Assembly (NCBI GenBank): GCA_046294625.1
Contig: JBKBKN010000023.1
Span: forward strand, 1 to 48,112
Source: JBKBKN01 sp046294625
GTDB taxonomy: Bacteria > Bacteroidota > Bacteroidia > M30B66
Length of the DNA stretch: 48,112 bases
Direction of reading: 5' to 3'
The position numbers were made by a program, and so were the translations under genes. The stretch's first letter is position 1. Each line of letters opens with the position of its first letter. Shown here one piece after another: positions 1-9,227 of the stretch. The notes beneath the pieces are model-generated. The model worked only from the letters and a program-made list of their open reading frames with translations, was not told the DNA's origin and ran no database searches.

Positions 1-77
1 TAATTGGATAATTGGATAATTGGATAATTGGATAATTGGATAATTGGATAATTGGATAATTGGATAATTGGATAATT
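1..77. repeat. 8-bp tandem repeat (ATTGGATA), about 9.5 copies
   Basis: The unit ATTGGATA repeats without any mismatch from position 3 to 74, flanked by TA on the left and ATT on the right. The array touches the window edge, so the true copy number is unknown. The unit is not a multiple of three and no open frame uses it, so it is probably a non-coding simple repeat. Its length may vary between strains. Confidence 0.95.
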
Positions 78-554
78 TTTTCATACTATAAATATTTATG
101 CAAAGTATATAAATAAAATCGACATTTGCAATATAAATAATCTCCACAGGGTCGAATTGACTATTTATCAGCGCAATATAATTTGTTTTATATCACACAA
201 TCACAACAAAATGAAACATATAGTGTCAGAATGATGCAATATTTCATCCGCAAATAATTTGTTTTTGATAGGTCGGACCTGCCTGCCGCAGGCAGGTGGA
301 AAACCTTAGCTTCGTTGAGCTGATAAACTCGGTTCATCCTTTTTCCTGTTTAACGAATCATGCTCGTTTCATGATTATTTGAAAAAGGAAATCCAACCAT
401 ATGCGCTTATCCGCAATTAACCGTGGTCAAGCAATCTAATTTTTGTCATGTTTGATAAAAATGTCTTAGATACGCTTTTTAGCATAGTTTTAAAGTGGCA
501 ATTTATGCATCTTAACGCCGAAAAATATTTCAGTCCCTTTCCCGTTACACCTTC
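78..554. other. Intergenic region, no gene seen
   Basis: AT-rich sequence between the tandem repeat and the decayed DUF1287 gene. Apart from the palindrome at 277-297 I see no convincing open frame, RNA gene or promoter. No clear TAnnTTTG element precedes the pseudogene start at 555. Confidence 0.5.
277..297. repeat. GC-rich perfect palindrome (REP-like)
   Basis: Two perfectly complementary 10-base arms, ACCTGCCTGC and GCAGGCAGGT, are separated by a single C. It is a sharp GC island in AT-rich non-coding DNA. Similar CCTGCCTGC-type palindromes occur as dispersed short repeats in Bacteroidota genomes, which makes a REP-like element the likeliest reading. The one-base loop argues against an efficient RNA hairpin terminator, and no T-run follows directly. 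I noticed no second copy in this window. Confidence 0.6.
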
Positions 555-1133
555 ATGTACAGCTTATTTTTATTCCTGTTAGGCTTATGTCTGAATCTGT
601 CTTCCATCAGTGCACAGGATGGCTTTTATGCAAAACTGGCCGCTTCGGCAGAATCGCTCACCGAGCAGCATGTGTTTTATGATCCGGCTTATTATGTGAC
701 TGCTTATCCCAACGCGGATGTTCCAGCCGATCGCGGGGTGTGCGCAGATGCAGTGATCAGGGCCTATTGCAAACAAGGTATTGACCTGCAAGGCTTGGTG
801 CACGAAGGCATGCGTAAAAACTTTGCCATCTATCCGCAAAAATGGGGCTTGAAACGCCCGAATAAGAACATTGATCATCGCAGGGTGCCCAACCTCGTGA
901 AGTATTTTGAGTGCTTTGGCGAAGTTTTGACCCAATCGGGAGCGCAAAGCGACTAACTGCCCGAAGAAATTATCTGCTGGAATTTGAGCGGCGGATTTAC
1001 ACATACAAGTATCGTAAGTTCAACAAAAGTTGCTATGGGAAAATCGAATTTGATGGTGCATAACATCGGAGCTGGCCAGGTATGAGAAGACTGTAAGATG
1101 CGTTTGGAAATTATTGGCCGATAAAGATATTAG
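555..1133 (+). pseudogene. DUF1287 (YijF-like) protein, decayed by three internal stops
   Basis: The first 133 codons give a signal peptide (cleavage near SAQ-D) and the N-terminal two thirds of a DUF1287 protein, with family-like motifs YPNADVP, GVCADAVIRAY, GIDLQGLVHE, YPQKWGLKRP and NIDHRRVPNL. The frame stops at TAA 954-956, but the same frame then continues with LPEEIICWNLSGGFTHTSIV and MVHNIGAG, the C-terminal family motifs. It meets TGA at 1083 and TAA at 1122, and the natural-looking end RY-stop lies at 1131-1133. Full length would be about 192 residues, near the E. coli YijF size. Two of the three stops sit where the family would have Tyr (before LPEE, and in the terminal GHYRY-like motif), so simple point mutations explain them. 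There is no frameshift. It converges on the minus-strand gene ending at 1147. The family role is unknown; members are NlpC/P60-like in fold by reputation. Confidence 0.85.
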
Positions 1134-1146
1134 GCGGATTTAGCCA

Positions 1147-2601
1147 TCACCCACGCTTCACATTCTGTGAAAGGAGTTTAATAAATTGTTCGTCGGCTTT
1201 GATATATTCAAGCATTCGATTGTGTTTCACATTGAGCAATTCAAACTTTGCAAATAGCTGAGTGATTTTCTGATCTACAGCCTTTGAAGATGCTCCCATT
1301 TGCGTGGAGAGAATTTTATAAAACACCAAGGCATTTTCATAGCCCATTTCATCGTTCAGTTCACGTACCTTGCGTGTCACACTGCGCAGCACGCTGGTGG
1401 CAGGGTCGTATTTGTTGATCATTGAATAATTCAACGCCAACAGCAGTTTTACTTCGATTTCCGAGTGCGGATAATTCTTGAAACTGATGTCATTAATCAA
1501 ACGATTAAGGTATTGTACGGCATCGCTGTATTTTTTGTCATACATAGCAGCCGTGGCGATAAACTTAGTGTAATTGATATAGTTCGGGATATCGTTTTTG
1601 TCCGGCTCATAGTTTTCTACCATATCAATGATTTCAGCATAAACCGACGACTCGGTGTTCATGCTGTTGTGCTTTTCGAGCTTTGAAATCAAAAACTTAC
1701 TGGTAAAGCAACAATGGTTGTATAACAGAAAGGACTGCAGCTTATCGTTGATCAGGTCGAAATATTTTGTTGCTTTTTTAGTCAGATTTAAGCTGTGATA
1801 ATATTCGAATGCCAAGAAATTATAGACTTGATAGAGGTATTGATAACTCACATCTTTCGAATAAGTGGAAAAAATCTTCTCCATTGTCAGCAGCTGATCT
1901 TCAATTGGCTCATCATCTTTCACAGCCTCTGTTTCGGGAATGAAAAGCGCATACGAAATATCAATGATGCACTTGTAAATCGTTAGGTGATGCGACTCAT
2001 ATATCTGGCATACATTATTGATTTCTTGCTTATAAAGCGACAATAGGTCGATGTGCTGCTTGATGCGCGAAGCATAGTAATCACCAAGTGTTTTGGTGAA
2101 ATTGTTGAGAATGTCTTCCGCCTTGTCTAAGGCAATGGTATATGCAAGATGCTTATTGTATTGTTGAGTATATTCGTAATACTTAGGAGAGTGAATATTT
2201 AGTTTCTTTAGAGCGCTATACACACTCGACAATTCATAAGGCATGTCGTACGCCTTTAACTCCGATTCAAGTTTATTGAGAATAGCGATGGCTGTTTCAC
2301 GATGTGTGTCATAAACCAATGTAGGGATATTAGCCACCTTACGCAACAGGTCAATGATAGGGGTTGACATGTTGTTAGTAAGGTAATCCTGAATTTTATC
2401 AAACAACCTTGATTTAAGGGTGTAGTAGGCGCTGATATTGATGCCGAGCATTTCCTGTATTTGCTCGTCATTGTAAACGTTTTCACGATAAAGCGTGAGC
2501 AGTCTCAAGTACTTTTCAGCCTTAGTTTCGGTAAATTGCTTACAGAGGGCATTGTAGTCTTCTTCTTTTAGCTGTAATACAATACTCTTAAACTTAATCA
2601 T
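1147..2601 (-). CDS. Conserved-looking helical hypothetical protein, TPR-like
   Basis: 484 residues starting at ATG with no signal peptide, so probably cytoplasmic. Residues about 1-80 contain a small helix-turn-helix-like stretch (YNDEQIQEMLGI then YYTLKSRLFDKIQDYL), reminiscent of DNA- or RNA-binding helices in sigma-like proteins. The remainder is a long run of amphipathic helices rich in Tyr, Leu and Lys, with spacing that suggests TPR-type repeats (for example around residues 255-300 and 350-430). I do not recognise a named family. The gene starts 55 bases after the stop of the PKD-repeat gene on the same strand, so it may be co-transcribed with it. The TPR reading is inference from composition and periodicity. 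Confidence 0.6.
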   Translation of the reverse strand: MIKFKSIVLQLKEEDYNALCKQFTETKAEKYLRLLTLYRENVYNDEQIQEMLGINISAYYTLKSRLFDKIQDYLTNNMSTPIIDLLRKVANIPTLVYDTHRETAIAILNKLESELKAYDMPYELSSVYSALKKLNIHSPKYYEYTQQYNKHLAYTIALDKAEDILNNFTKTLGDYYASRIKQHIDLLSLYKQEINNVCQIYESHHLTIYKCIIDISYALFIPETEAVKDDEPIEDQLLTMEKIFSTYSKDVSYQYLYQVYNFLAFEYYHSLNLTKKATKYFDLINDKLQSFLLYNHCCFTSKFLISKLEKHNSMNTESSVYAEIIDMVENYEPDKNDIPNYINYTKFIATAAMYDKKYSDAVQYLNRLINDISFKNYPHSEIEVKLLLALNYSMINKYDPATSVLRSVTRKVRELNDEMGYENALVFYKILSTQMGASSKAVDQKITQLFAKFELLNVKHNRMLEYIKADEQFIKLLSQNVKRG

Positions 2602-2656
2602 GTCTGAAATTTGCCCACAATATAAATCAAAAAATAAGTTTCAGAAAAACAATCAA

Positions 2657-5600
2657 TTAATTTTCATCAACAGCCGAAGTCACACTTCCACCAACAAACT
2701 TCACCACTTGCCAAGAGCCGTCATCCGACTGCCTTTCAATGATATAGAAGCTTACGCCACTGTCCCATCCGGTATAGGGAGTCCATTCCAGCTCAGTTTT
2801 GAACAAATCGTTCATCCAGGCTTTAAGCACCACATTATGAGAAAAATTACTTTCTAAGCCCATAAGGCCGCAAGTGTTCATTGCCATAATTCGGTAATAG
2901 TATTGTGTAGTGTTCACATTCACCTGATTGTCCACATAGGCTGTTTGCACCGATGGCACCGTTGCTATGTGGAAGAAATGTTCATTGTCTTCGGATCGGT
3001 AAATCTTATAGCCGGTCACATGGGCACCCATCACAGTTGGTTGCGCCCACTCGGTGAGTATGGCTTCGTTGTTAAATACCGTGGAGCGACCGATAGTTAC
3101 CTTCTGATTGGCAAATAAATTGTTAATCGGGTTGGCAATATCGTAATCACTATCGGAGCTCAAGTGGGCAAAACCATCTAATTGTTCGGCTTTAACCATG
3201 TAGCGGTATTTTACGGGGCAAATCACCGTGGAGTCCACAAAGGTGGTTACATTACCATCTACCACACCAATATCTTCATAAGTTTGCACGCTCTCTTCTC
3301 TTCGGAATATGCGATAGCGTGTCACATTTCTTCCCTGATAAGGGTTCCAGCTGAGGTAAATGCGGTCGTCGGGTTGGGTATTTGCAGTGATGTCGATCGT
3401 GCAATGTTCGTTCAACATGCTTAGGTCGACGGCATAACCACAACGATCCACAGCACGCACTTTGTAACAATAGCTGTTTTGCAGGGTGTGTAATCCTGCA
3501 TCGGTATAGGTATTTGACGTAATTTCAGAAATAGATACAATGTGATCGTATAAGCCAGTATGATTATTTAATCGGTACAATTCATATTTGGCAAAATCAC
3601 TCACATTAGTTTGTTCCCAACTTATGATAACGGCAGATTCATGAAGCACTGATACCCGGGCAATCTCTACCGGAGGCGGAGCAATGGTATCATACACTTC
3701 AATAAATTGTGATTTTAATACCGTGTCGGCACAGCCATTGGCATTGCTCACCATCAACTGAATATCATAAAACCCGGGAGCGGTAAACACTGCTATTGGA
3801 TGTTGTTGGTTGGACACTTCGCCATTGTTGAAGGTCCATTCAAAGGTAGCTTGATCAAGTCCGGAGCTGTTGTTTTGAAGCTGGACTTCTACGGGGGTGC
3901 AACCCGCAACAGTAAGTGCAGTAAAGTCAGCAACCGGAACAAGTAAGGCATGCAGCCCTTCGATGGTAAAGGTGTCGCGGCATGCGAGACTATTTTCCGC
4001 AATTAGAGTGACATCAAACATGCCGCTTTGTGTATAGGTAACAGATGGTGACTCAAGCTGCGATTGTATTCCGTTTCCAAAGCTCCAATAATATTGTTGA
4101 GCACCTTCTGAAGCATTGATAAATGTTACGGTAAACGGGGTGCAACCACTGCTCTCTAATACACTGGCCTGTGCTATCGGCAATTCATGAATCACAATGG
4201 GTGTTTGCAACACAAAAAATGCGGTACACCCAATGGTATCTTGAGAGAATAAGGTAACGGTGTAATTGCCCGGCTCGGTGTAAGTAAAGCTGGGGTGTTG
4301 CTCGGTGGAAGTGCTTCCTTCACCAAAATTCCATTCCCAGCTCACCGCACCTTGCGAATGATCTGTGAACTGAATGGATGCATTGCTGCAGGCATCAGGG
4401 CTGCTCATGGTGAAATGAGTAGCCGGCCCAAGCACCACGGTGTAGCCTGGTTTAACAATCGTATCCGTGCAACCATTGGGAGAAGTGGTGATGAGCGTAA
4501 TGTCGTAGCTTCCGGGTTGGGTATAAAGTTTCACTGGGTTCTGAACCGATGAAAATGTGCCATCACCAAAATTCCAACTCCAACTTACGGCATGTTGCGA
4601 AGCTTCGAAAAACTCTACTATGCTTGGCGCGCAACTTGCCGGTGTAGGGGAGTAAAAGTCGGCAATCGGGCCATGAACAGTGATATAATTGGGTTGGCTT
4701 AGCGTTTCCACACATCCCTCAAACGATGTCACGGTGAGTGTAACCGTATAAATGCCGTTGATTTGATATTGATGTGTTGGTGAAGCTTCACTGGACGTGG
4801 TGCCATCGCCAAAATCCCATTCATAGATTGCTACACCTTGCGCATCGGTCGAAAAGGTGGTGGTCACCGGGTTGCAACCATTGGTTACACTGGCAGAAAA
4901 GTTTGCATTGAATACATACACATTGGGCTTACTCACCGTGGCGGTGCAGCCATTCACATTCACAATGGCTAAGGTTATTGGACCATTGGGTAGTTCATGA
5001 TACACGGTAGATGGATTCTGCAAGGTAGATGTAAGTCCGTTTCCAAATGTCCAGTTCCAGCTCACCGGATTCACACTCAAGTCGGTAAATTGTGCAGTAA
5101 TTGGAAGACAAATTCCACTTTGCTCAAAGCTAAAATCAGCTGTAGCATCGTGTACGATAATATTTTCAATAATTGCTGTATCTCGACAAGTCAATTGGTT
5201 GTGTCGCACGATTTGTTTTACCCAATAGGTTCCGGCTGTTGTAAGATTTCGGTATGGGTTAATGGTGCTAATACCATCGCTCCACAAGTATTCATAAATC
5301 ACTGATGCAGAGTCGGGTCCGGAGCGATAGCTTGTGTTTTTAAACGAAACATAAAAGGGTGCACAGCCTACCCCGATGCTATCCAGCTCAAAGTTGGAAT
5401 TGAAAAAGGTAACCCGGGCAAGGTTTGGCAAATTATGTGTTCGTTGGCAGCCTTCCTGATCCGTAATCGTTAGGCTTATTTGATAAAGCCCGGGAGAAGT
5501 GTAGGTATAGTTCGGCTGAGAGTCATAAGAGAAATTTCCATCTCCCATGTTCCATTCAAATTGAAAATTGTCGGGAATATTATGCGTAATCGAAATATTG

Positions 5601-8431
5601 CCATCGCAGGTATGTGGGTTATAGTTGAAAGTTGGCGATGGGTTGCTAATGAACACACTCTTGGTGCGCGAAGCTATACAGCCTAAAGTGTCTCTTGTGG
5701 TAAGGGTAACATTTACCGCACCATTGTTATTAGGGAACATCGCCAGCGGGCTGTATGTGGTATCTGTTAGCCCATTGTAAAGCCAGGTCCAGGATTCGGC
5801 CCAAGGAATATCGGGCAGGAGCGAAACTGCGATGGAGTTGCAACTTACCTGCGGCGTAGCCTGAAAATCAGGTATATATCCACCCACCATGATGGCCTGA
5901 GCATAATTAATGGTCTGCGGTCCGGATGGTGTTTGTGCGGTGTAAGAAACAGAATAAAGTCCGGGCTCCGCATAAGTATGCACCGGTTGCTGCGAAGTAG
6001 AGGTATTGCCATCACCAAAGCTCCATTGAAGCACGGTGTGCGAAGTATCTGTCTTAAAAAAGTGAACAGTAAGCGGTCTGCATCCTTTTAGTGGATTGGG
6101 CATTGGGGCATTGCCTCCATTAGTGGAACTTCCGCCGGCAGGAGCTCCTTCTTCATTGTCCACACTCACTGAAGTGAACGGGTCGAAAGATGATGTAACG
6201 AAGCACTCATCACTATTGATCATTAGGGTAACAGTGTAATTGCCTTCGGTTTGATACACATGCACCGGATTCGGTTCTGTAGAGGTATTTCCATCGCCAA
6301 AATCCCAAAACCAGGAAGTTGCGTTAGGGTTAGTAGATGTGAAATGAACAGTTTGTGGAAAAGGTCCTGTAGTGTAGGTTGCTGTAAAAGTAGCCGAAAT
6401 CACATCGAAATTCACCGCATTAAAACCAATATAAGAGTAGCTGCAGCCACTTGCGGTGGTAATGGTCAGTTTCACGTGGTGCACAAGAAGGTTTCCATAG
6501 ATATGCGTTGGGTTTTGTTCAGTAGAAGTGGTTCCATCGCCAAACTCCCAAAACCAAGAGATTGCATCCACACTATTGTCGTGAAAGGTAACTTCGTAAG
6601 GCGGACAAGGATCTATGCTTACGGAAAAGATGGGCTCTTGTCCTTGCACAATCACCGTATGGTAAGCCGGATAAAATTGCGAGCAGCCATTCGCCATTTC
6701 GGTGAGTAAGGTTACCTGATAAGTGCCCGGCGAAGTGTAAGAGTGTATGGGATTGGGCAGGGTAGATGTGGTTCCATCGCCAAAATCCCATAAATAGCTG
6801 GTAACGCCGGGAGTAGTTACATCATAGCTCACGGTGAGCGGGCTGCAACCAACCACCGGGTCGGGCGTATTGTACTCGGCAAAAGCATAGCTCAGGTTGA
6901 TATAATCCTGTATGGTATGGGTTTGTGAACATCCATTGGCGCTTGTTACAGTTAGGCTTACAGTGTAAGCTCCATTGCTGGTATAAAGATTTGATGGGTT
7001 TTGTTCGGTTGATGTGTTGCCATCGCCAAAATCCCATAGCCAGGAAACAATATTTCCGGTTACATTAGGCGTAAAATCTACTACTTGCGGTGGACAGCTA
7101 TTGGTAGGTGTGGCGGTGAAATTCACCACCGGATTTTGCACCTGCACGATATCGTTTAAAGTGGTGCTGCGCGAACAACCAAATTCGTTTGTGGTGGTCA
7201 GGCGTACATTGTAGCTCCCCGGATTTAGGTAAGTTCTTGTAGGGTTTTCTTCGGTGCTGTTTAGTAGTCCCGAGCCCAGAAACTCCCATAAATAGGTTTG
7301 GCCATTCTGAGAAGCATTGTTAAACTGAACATTAAGTGGAGCGCAGCCGATGTTGTTGCTCACGGTGAAATTGGCTGTAGGTTGCGGATTCACCACTATT
7401 GGGTTAGGCAGTTGAAAAGTATTGCTGCAGCCACCGGGGAAATTAACCGTTACACTTACATTGTAGGTGCCTGCTTGCTGATAGGTAAATGAAGGATTAG
7501 CTGCATTGGATGTTTGACCATTACCAAAATTCCATTGATAGCTCAGTGCGCTGCTCACATTCGATGTAAAGTTTACTGCAAGGGGCACACAACCTGTTGT
7601 AACATTTGCATGAATATTTCCCTGATTTACAGGGGTGATGTCAATGTAATTCGTTCTGATTAAGCTGTCTATACAGCCTTGTTGATTGGTGATGCGCAAT
7701 TTAACCGTATAGGTGCCAGATGCGCCATATACCTTGCTTGGTGCAGCTTGTGTAGAAGTTGTTCCATCGCCAAAATCCCATAGATAGGAAGCTGCATTAG
7801 TCACTACCGGGTTAAACTGAAACGCCTGATTCACATTGCAGCTTTGTGTGGGTGTGGCAATAAAGTTTGGATTTGGTCTTGGTGTTACTGAAATGGCATT
7901 AGGCTGAGAACTCAAGTGTGTGCACCCTCCGGCATTAGTTACTAATAGAGAAATATTATACGTTCCCGCATTTTGATAAATCTTGCTTGGGTTGGCTTGA
8001 TTAGAAAAAGTACCATCACCAAAATCCCAAAACCAAGAAACTGCATTCTGAGAGTTGTTTTGAAAGGAAAAAGAAGTAGTACCTGCACAACCCGTATTAT
8101 TCAACACCTGAAAGGAAGAAACCGGAGGAGTCAATACTTGAATAAATGCATTTCTGATCAATGTATCTCGTTGCCCGTTTGCTGCAATGGCTATTAAACG
8201 AACGTTGTAGGTTCCAACATTAAGATATACGTTTGATGGGCTGGTGTTGGTCGATGTGTTTCCGTTTCCAAAATCCCACACATAAGACACTGCCCCCGTC
8301 GATGTGTTGTTAAAAGCCACATTCAGAGGCGCGCATCCGCTTACGGTATTTGCTGTGAAGTTTGCAACAGGAGCCTGTGCAAATCCTTGCAAAGCAAGCA
8401 GAAGCATGAACAGTATGTTCAGCCTTTTCAT
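2657..8431 (-). CDS. Giant PKD-repeat surface protein ending inside an FN3 domain, no sorting domain
   Basis: 1924 residues from ATG 8431, which gives a clean signal peptide (MKRLNILF... GFAQA) and is preceded by a purine-rich AAAGGAAA. An in-frame ATG at 8461 would add ten residues. I count about 19 PKD-like modules of roughly 80 residues, most with the WxFGDGxTS core and a Cys near the start (GCxP). At least three are degenerate (WEFLGSG, WTWLYNG, YLWSDG). From about residue 1585 follow three FN3-like domains, each with a xxxVD...YYYRV pattern. The fourth FN3 starts normally but the protein ends at TSAVDEN, halfway through the domain. No type A or type B T9SS sorting domain follows; after the stop only 55 bases separate it from the next gene. 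PKD arrays are typical of Bacteroidota adhesins and gliding-related surface proteins. The missing half is in the upstream gene (8493-8960). Confidence 0.93.
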   Translation of the reverse strand: MKRLNILFMLLLALQGFAQAPVANFTANTVSGCAPLNVAFNNTSTGAVSYVWDFGNGNTSTNTSPSNVYLNVGTYNVRLIAIAANGQRDTLIRNAFIQVLTPPVSSFQVLNNTGCAGTTSFSFQNNSQNAVSWFWDFGDGTFSNQANPSKIYQNAGTYNISLLVTNAGGCTHLSSQPNAISVTPRPNPNFIATPTQSCNVNQAFQFNPVVTNAASYLWDFGDGTTSTQAAPSKVYGASGTYTVKLRITNQQGCIDSLIRTNYIDITPVNQGNIHANVTTGCVPLAVNFTSNVSSALSYQWNFGNGQTSNAANPSFTYQQAGTYNVSVTVNFPGGCSNTFQLPNPIVVNPQPTANFTVSNNIGCAPLNVQFNNASQNGQTYLWEFLGSGLLNSTEENPTRTYLNPGSYNVRLTTTNEFGCSRSTTLNDIVQVQNPVVNFTATPTNSCPPQVVDFTPNVTGNIVSWLWDFGDGNTSTEQNPSNLYTSNGAYTVSLTVTSANGCSQTHTIQDYINLSYAFAEYNTPDPVVGCSPLTVSYDVTTPGVTSYLWDFGDGTTSTLPNPIHSYTSPGTYQVTLLTEMANGCSQFYPAYHTVIVQGQEPIFSVSIDPCPPYEVTFHDNSVDAISWFWEFGDGTTSTEQNPTHIYGNLLVHHVKLTITTASGCSYSYIGFNAVNFDVISATFTATYTTGPFPQTVHFTSTNPNATSWFWDFGDGNTSTEPNPVHVYQTEGNYTVTLMINSDECFVTSSFDPFTSVSVDNEEGAPAGGSSTNGGNAPMPNPLKGCRPLTVHFFKTDTSHTVLQWSFGDGNTSTSQQPVHTYAEPGLYSVSYTAQTPSGPQTINYAQAIMVGGYIPDFQATPQVSCNSIAVSLLPDIPWAESWTWLYNGLTDTTYSPLAMFPNNNGAVNVTLTTRDTLGCIASRTKSVFISNPSPTFNYNPHTCDGNISITHNIPDNFQFEWNMGDGNFSYDSQPNYTYTSPGLYQISLTITDQEGCQRTHNLPNLARVTFFNSNFELDSIGVGCAPFYVSFKNTSYRSGPDSASVIYEYLWSDGISTINPYRNLTTAGTYWVKQIVRHNQLTCRDTAIIENIIVHDATADFSFEQSGICLPITAQFTDLSVNPVSWNWTFGNGLTSTLQNPSTVYHELPNGPITLAIVNVNGCTATVSKPNVYVFNANFSASVTNGCNPVTTTFSTDAQGVAIYEWDFGDGTTSSEASPTHQYQINGIYTVTLTVTSFEGCVETLSQPNYITVHGPIADFYSPTPASCAPSIVEFFEASQHAVSWSWNFGDGTFSSVQNPVKLYTQPGSYDITLITTSPNGCTDTIVKPGYTVVLGPATHFTMSSPDACSNASIQFTDHSQGAVSWEWNFGEGSTSTEQHPSFTYTEPGNYTVTLFSQDTIGCTAFFVLQTPIVIHELPIAQASVLESSGCTPFTVTFINASEGAQQYYWSFGNGIQSQLESPSVTYTQSGMFDVTLIAENSLACRDTFTIEGLHALLVPVADFTALTVAGCTPVEVQLQNNSSGLDQATFEWTFNNGEVSNQQHPIAVFTAPGFYDIQLMVSNANGCADTVLKSQFIEVYDTIAPPPVEIARVSVLHESAVIISWEQTNVSDFAKYELYRLNNHTGLYDHIVSISEITSNTYTDAGLHTLQNSYCYKVRAVDRCGYAVDLSMLNEHCTIDITANTQPDDRIYLSWNPYQGRNVTRYRIFRREESVQTYEDIGVVDGNVTTFVDSTVICPVKYRYMVKAEQLDGFAHLSSDSDYDIANPINNLFANQKVTIGRSTVFNNEAILTEWAQPTVMGAHVTGYKIYRSEDNEHFFHIATVPSVQTAYVDNQVNVNTTQYYYRIMAMNTCGLMGLESNFSHNVVLKAWMNDLFKTELEWTPYTGWDSGVSFYIIERQSDDGSWQVVKFVGGSVTSAVDEN

Positions 8432-8492
8432 AAATTTCCTTTCGGGTAGTTGTATTTTCATTTTCCTTTCCTTCCTTTTTCCCTTTGAATAT

Positions 8493-8960
8493 TTATTCGT
8501 AAACCAATGTCACAGTTCCGTTAAATTTTTGTGGTGGACTTTCGTGTCCGGCTGCAGATACCTTGTAGACAAACACTTCTGTATTCTCTAGTTTTCGTCC
8601 TTTATAAGTACCATCCCATTGCTCATTGATGTCTGTTGTAGAAAAAATCAATTCTCCCCAACGATTAAATATCTCCATCCTAAAGTTTTGAATGCCTTCT
8701 GCTTTTACGCCAAACCCATCGTTTAATCCATCGCCATTTGGCGTGAATGCATTGGGAATATATATGAGTGGTTTGGGCACCACATCGGCTATATTTGAAA
8801 GACTGCTCACGCTATTAGATCCGCTTTTGATAGCAGTAACCCGATATTTGAACTTATACGGAGTAGGGCCGTTTTGCTGAGCCTGCAATGGCGCGAACCC
8901 TGCAGAGCATATGAGCGTAAAAACGAGAATGGATAAGACTTTGGCGTAATTATGCTGCAT
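8493..8960 (-). CDS. Small secreted protein: signal peptide, half FN3, T9SS type B sorting domain
   Basis: 155 residues. Residues 1-28 form a signal peptide ending LQAQQ. Then comes PYKFKYRVTAIKSGSN and SLSNIADVV, which matches the second half of a fibronectin III domain (strands F and G) with no first half. From about residue 68, YIPNAFTPNGDGLND begins a gliding-motility/CHU_C type B sorting domain, continuing with FNRWGELIF, the WDGTYKG motif and a terminal NGTVTLVYE. Such domains direct export across the outer membrane by the type IX secretion system. The gene lies 31 bases upstream of the PKD giant's first possible ATG on the same strand, so the two are probably one operon. The FN3 fragment is exactly the part missing from the end of the PKD giant. 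It could be a complementing subunit or a remnant of a deleted paralogue. Confidence 0.92.
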   Translation of the reverse strand: MQHNYAKVLSILVFTLICSAGFAPLQAQQNGPTPYKFKYRVTAIKSGSNSVSSLSNIADVVPKPLIYIPNAFTPNGDGLNDGFGVKAEGIQNFRMEIFNRWGELIFSTTDINEQWDGTYKGRKLENTEVFVYKVSAAGHESPPQKFNGTVTLVYE

Positions 8961-9227
8961 CGTGGATGTGCTGTTTTAAATCACACCTGTGTTACGCGCA
9001 TACTATATAAGCGGGTTATTCAATAAGCCCTAGCTATTTACGCATGTAAGAAAATCTAAAGAAGTGTTAGTTTTAAGCGGGTATTTATGCGCCAAAAGCC
9101 ATTAGCCTTCGCGACAAATTTACAAGCCCTTGATTTTCAGCCCCCAAAATTTACAGTTGATTTTTCGTTTAATGCGTTAGTTTCCTGAGTTTATAACAAT
9201 GAAAACCGCAAAACAGACTCTTTTGCA

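Noticed and set aside
1..77. CRISPR array
   Set aside because: The unit is 8 bases, directly tandem with no spacers, and no cas genes are present.
555..1133. Stop-codon reassignment or programmed readthrough in the DUF1287 gene
   Set aside because: Both TAA and TGA occur in it, while all neighbouring genes use these as normal stops.
9013..9030. Inverted repeat GGGTTATT / AATAAGCCC upstream of the small sorting-domain gene
   Set aside because: Pairing needs a bulge and leaves almost no loop; too weak to call an operator.
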